Source of the DNA: Nyssa sinensis
Taxonomy: Eukaryota > Streptophyta > Magnoliopsida > Cornales > Nyssaceae
Length of the DNA: 64,000 nt
NCBI GenBank assembly: GCA_008638375.1
Contig: CM018048.1
Span: 55,718,847-55,782,846, forward strand
Direction of reading: 5' to 3'
Shown here: positions 59,559-64,000 of the stretch, one piece after another
Layout of the letters: every line of letters begins with the position of its first letter
How positions within the stretch are numbered: position 1 is the stretch's first letter
The notes under the pieces: generated by a model
What the model was told of the DNA's origin: nothing
The model's database searches: none
What the model saw: only the letters and a program-made list of their open reading frames with translations
Translations under genes and position numbers: made by a program

Positions 59559-61734
59559 TCAACCTCCCATACTGTTGGAAAAATGAAAATATTGACCATG
59601 AGAATAATCTTTGGTGTACTGACTGGATGCAAGCAAATTGATCTGCATGTAGACCTCAAATATATTAATTAACCAAATGAGCTTCCGCACAACATGAAAA
59701 ATGAGTCAGCATGAAAATTACCTTGATGATCTCCCACTTTGAGCTAGGACGCGTATGAGCTGCTAAGACAGCCATGTGAAAATGCTGGTTTCAGAAACAA
59801 AAATATACATGTTCAGAACCTCACCATGGAACACAATTTTCATAGAACAATAGAATATAGAATATAGATGCATATTTTTAATAACACTGTGGATGTTTCC
59901 TTCGGGGAAAAGAAAAAAAGGACCAAGTATTTTTTAAAACATAATACTAAATTATTGATGATATGGTCAACCTGTTTGTTTGCTTGTAAATTTTCTTTGT
60001 ACTCTGCTGCTATGGACAAATTCAGTAGAGAATTCAAGAAGAGGGAGAAATAAGAGATCTAACTATTAGAATCTGGCTCCTGACTCCTAGAAATGTGTAC
60101 AATGTTTAAGGAGGCGGGACTGGTATTCAGACATTCCGGCTTAAAACAACTCTTGCAGGAGGATTTCTATTTCAAAAGAATTATAGTGATAATGCATCAT
60201 ACTTGTAGCATAGTGAACTTACTCTAAAAGGATCACCCCTTAAGGATTGCACATGCATTGGCTTCCCCAAGCCCCTACCCTGCGGAGGAACAAAATGCAC
60301 CTAACATCTTTAAGACAGCCATCATTAACAAAGTAACAAAGAGCAAGGTGATTAAAAATAGATGCCCCCTTGAGTGCAATAAACCAATCTCATAAAAGAA
60401 ATGTACCTCCAAATAGACATCCCTAAGTCGCCTTCCAGTTTGAGCACAGCAGATGCGAATTACATGTTCATCACAACTCCCACTGATAATATAGTCCCTC
60501 CCATTCATGTAATATGAACGAGTATAATTATGTCCACTTCCTGTTGAAGCTATCTCAAAATTTGTATGGAGCCTGCCATCGACTGCCAAAAGTTGTTTAA
60601 CCTGCCACCCCTCAGCAGTTAGCCTCAATCTTGTACACATAAAGAACACCATTGTTTTATTATTTTCTAGTTAAATATGGAAAATCATTGCACGTAAGAG
60701 ACCTTAACAAAATTGACATGTTGCATATTTAGAAAAGGATGGAAACCTGTCACGTATAAGTCTCCTTGGTTTTCCTTTGACCAGATTTAGATTGTGATAC
60801 TGATTAAAAGGACTATTATAATCAGAATCAGATCTGTTTAGTGAGGCACTTGAAACCTATCACCCCCCAAATGCATACAGTTCATCAGTAATCTATTAAT
60901 CTGTGAAGTGTACATTCTATACTGACAAACTATAGTTCATTTGTAATATTAGTGACAATACCTCATTGTCAACAGCTGACACAAGCAGATAGAGGTCATC
61001 AGGAGAGAAGCAAACCATCACATTTCCTCTTGAACTTGAAGCTGTATAGCAAGGCCGTACTAGTTTCTCTCTCAAGTCCCACATCTTGACATCATGGTCA
61101 AATGATGAAGTAACAAATATGGAGGGAGAAAGGTTAGCAAATTTAGCAACATTAATGGGTTCTCGATGCATATCAGTGAATAAGTTTAAGCGTCTGCCAC
61201 TACCAATGTCATATAGAGCAACATGCTTTGAGTAACCACTTGTAAGAAACTGCTCATCCGTTGAATTGACATGAACAGAAGTCAACTGCTCAAAATCGTC
61301 AAAGGTAGTGCTGGACATGTTATAGCTGTCTGCAACTTTTGGCAGCATATGATTGATGTCATACAATCTCAAGGAACCATTATCAGAACCAACAAGGATC
61401 TGCTTATTCAACACAAAGTAATAAGTATCAGCAGTTTCCCAACAAAGAAGATTAAAATGCAGTAGCAGAGTAGATTTCCATTAAAAATGCTCTGTACATT
61501 CAAGCATATGTATAGGCCGTCAATTACCATCTGGCAAATTTCAAATTGATAGCGAAGTTATGAAGTTTTTGAAAATCTTCAAATAATGCAGCTCATGCAA
61601 TTTTCTGAGGGGAAATTTCAGTCAACTTTTCTGAATTTTACATCCAAATGTAGCATATACGAGGTTGTCTTTGCAAACCAGAGTTTGTTAGTTGTGTAGT
61701 TCTGCTTCATGGTATCTTGCCAAGAGAGAGAGAG

Positions 61735-61786
<52 letters not shown>

Positions 61787-64000
61787 TGCCTGATCTCACA
61801 CACCTGACATATTAAGAATTATTTTCATGATTTATTAATTATACTTAAAATCATGATAAGAGATGTCTATTATGGTGACTCAGGTTGGCTGTTAAATCAG
61901 AGATCTTAGAGAGATTCTATGGTAAATGCGAAGTTGATTTATATGCATTTTATATTATGATGTTTGGCATTGAAATAATTATATCATATGGTAGTAGAAA
62001 ACATAAATACCCTCAAAATCTTGATTCTGTTTGAAAGCATGATTCCACTATAACTAAGGATATATAAGACTCGAAAATAAATTTTAGATGGTGGTTCAAA
62101 ACCACCTGAATTCTACCACATATTTCTTCAAGGAAATTGCATACCTTAGATGGATACTTTTTAAGCCAACAGAGTCCCAAAACACTGTCTGTTGCTCCAA
62201 TGGATGGGATATAACTAACAATATTCCCATTTTCATGGTTTATAACTACTACTTCCCCATCCAGAGTTCCAAAAACCATGAGACTAGAGTTAGATGGATG
62301 ATACTCAAACTGCCTTGGCCGAAGATTCCCACCTTCTTCTTTGCTAAGGTGGCTGATGTTAGACACTGAATGTAACAGCGGCCATGCACAAGACCCAAGT
62401 TTGGCAGCACAAAGAGACCTGGAGTAGAAACATTGACTTTTTACATACAATGATGGCTGCTTGGTCCTGGAAGAATTTTGGTGGTGACTACTACTTGCTC
62501 CTGTTTCACGCATATGCAAAACACTGGTAACACTTTCTTTGTGCTGTCGTTTATATGGTAAGTACTCATAATATTCAGAAAAGATTGTCCGGGCCATTTC
62601 TCTGTCAAATTTTCTGATGGGAAAATTATCTAAAACTTCCAAACGGGGCAAAGAAGCAATCATGTACTCCCTATAATGTTTTTCAAAGCAGATGGGTGAA
62701 GGATGATGTGAAACATACTTCTTCAATGCAGTAGAGGCATGTGTTAAATCCCAACCAAGTGCACTCACAGGATACCCATCTTTGTCTTGAACATGCAATT
62801 CTCCAAAAGAAACCTGCTACACAGATTAAAAAATATAGATAAAAAAACAATCTAAACCTTCTTGTTTCAATTATAAAATATGTCAGCATCACAAGCAAAA
62901 CTGCATTCCAACCTCAATTTGCAAATTGGCCAGTCCATTCAAGATGGGATGGGCATCAGATGAGAGCTCCATTGAATCTCTTCTTTGAAGATGACTTGAA
63001 AATTCAACTATACTATCATCTGATGAATCTTCAGTTATGCAATGAACCTCACCATTCATAAATGGATCACCGATAGAAATCAAGTTCCTGACTGCCTCAT
63101 CTGTACCAGAAGCTTGAAATTTAGCATTCCCACTAGCAATAGAACGCGCCTCAGGTGTAAAAATGCTTGTTCAAATGACCTGACCCAGTTCGGTCACAAG
63201 CAAGATCTGCTATCTCACTGGATAATGCAGGACATGACCCAGTGTCCTTGCAACACAAACAATTTTGAAACCGGAGTTCCGCCAAAGAAGGAAGCTTTGA
63301 CAAGGCAGCGCTAGTTGTCCAGAGATTAGCAATTCTTGTTTCACACATTGAGAGACACATCAGATTCGGCATGCAAGCAAAACAATCTTTATCCAAACTA
63401 GTGAGTGAAGTACAAAAGTCCAGATTCAGAGTGTGCAACTTCATGAAACTTCCAACCATGTTGAGCTTTTGGATCTCAGGAAGACCTCAAGTTTAAAATT
63501 TGGCAAGCCAAACCACCCTCAAAAAGATCCCTGGAGAGATTTCAAATTGATAAAGGAGTTAATGAATAGAAAAAACACGTCCCTATAAAACTTTCTTCTC
63601 AAATCTTGTTAATTAGCCTGGAACGCTGTTCTATTTTGCTTCTGCTCCATTTAATTAATATAAAATCATGGTAAAAGTTTACAACTCCCTTGCCTCGACT
63701 GTCAAACTTTCTTCTTCTCAAGAGGAGTTCAGGGGGAATCAATATGATTGTAAACTGGAAGATTTTTAATTAGGTTCTATTCATGAAGGAGACACTAAAT
63801 CATATGCAAGAACGATGAATGGTAAATCACTAGAACAGACCGCAATAAGTTCTTAGTTGACATATTCTGAAGGTCAACAATTCGAAGCTTCAAATTGATT
63901 GCACGCAGCAATGACATAACATATTCTTCATTCAAAGCACAGTTCGACTCGATGAGTACGTTGACTGCATCAATATCAGAAGAGTCGATCTCTAGGAAGA
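59559..64000 (-). CDS. LRR plus WD40 protein, 5' end outside window
   Basis: Exons found: 64000 (open)-63841, 63530-62913, 62813-62145, 61399-60962, 60601-60407, 60279-60223, 59784-59722, 59642-59559, with a TGA stop at 59561-59559. Apart from two frame breaks, junctions are in phase with GT-AG ends. The N-terminal part carries leucine-rich repeats ([37 protein letters not shown]). The C-terminal part has WD40 repeats, including [37 protein letters not shown] and [15 protein letters not shown] (61081-61070) fits the WDxR motif by which CUL4 receptors bind DDB1, so a substrate-receptor role is plausible; it may be the family called DWD HYPERSENSITIVE TO UV-B 1 (recalled, unsure). Two in-frame stops, at 63478-63476 and 63153-63151, interrupt the LRR half through +1 shifts. 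The WD40 half is fully open. Confidence 0.8.
61722..61783. repeat. (GA)n microsatellite in LRR-WD40 intron
   Basis: A nearly pure GA tract of about 60 bases, polypyrimidine on the transcribed strand, inside the intron 61400-62144. Confidence 0.95.

Overview
This is nuclear genomic DNA from a flowering plant, most likely a eudicot; I cannot name the species. The evidence is four intron-rich genes of plant families, AT-rich intergenic DNA with many (TA)n/(GA)n microsatellites, and a dense load of plant-type transposons: RTE- and L1-type LINEs, tRNA-derived SINEs, hAT and PIF/Harbinger-like MITEs, and LTR remnants. I found no prokaryotic gene, CRISPR array, rRNA or intact tRNA. Protein-level calls come from translation and family knowledge; splice sites were placed by eye from GT/AG signals and reading-frame continuity.

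Layout. (1) 1-4520: downstream flank of the first gene, with decayed LINE, SINE and LTR-like pieces and an unidentified frameshifted gene fragment (3130-3860). (2) 4521-11712, minus strand: complete four-exon NRAMP metal transporter (515 aa, NRAMP3/4-like, tonoplast type). Its 3.7-kb last intron carries a LINE split by a nested hAT-like element plus a SINE, and intron 2 contains a 650-bp tandem duplication. (3) 11.8-25.3 kb: gene-free, AT-rich, transposon-rich spacer with several small DNA transposons whose target duplications are still visible. (4) 25485-35349, plus strand: complete 12-exon plant A1 aspartic protease (649 aa) with signal peptide, DTGS/DSGT catalytic pair and a C-terminal membrane anchor. 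(5) 35.4-38.8 kb: tandem duplication and a second RTE LINE fragment. (6) 38826-52164, minus strand: complete nine-exon PIG-Q/GPI1 homologue (732 aa), a subunit of the enzyme starting GPI-anchor synthesis. Its first intron is 8.4 kb and packed with repeats. (7) 52.2-59.5 kb: promoter side of GPI1 with a near-perfect 199-bp hairpin, a tandem MITE pair and other repeats. (8) 59559-64000+, minus strand: 3' part of a leucine-rich-repeat plus WD40 gene whose 5' end lies beyond the window. It carries a DDB1-binding-type WDxR motif and two apparent +1 frameshifts in its LRR half.

The four genes are not an operon and share no obvious pathway: vacuolar metal transport, membrane-anchored proteolysis, GPI-anchor synthesis in the ER, and a probable CUL4-DDB1 substrate receptor. 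No clearly new multi-gene system is visible. The most informative observations are repeat archaeology (a SINE whose empty site is preserved in a paralogous LINE copy in the same intron; nested insertions with intact target duplications), the frameshifted LRR-WD40 gene, the unidentified pseudogene fragment, and the hairpin next to the GPI1 start.
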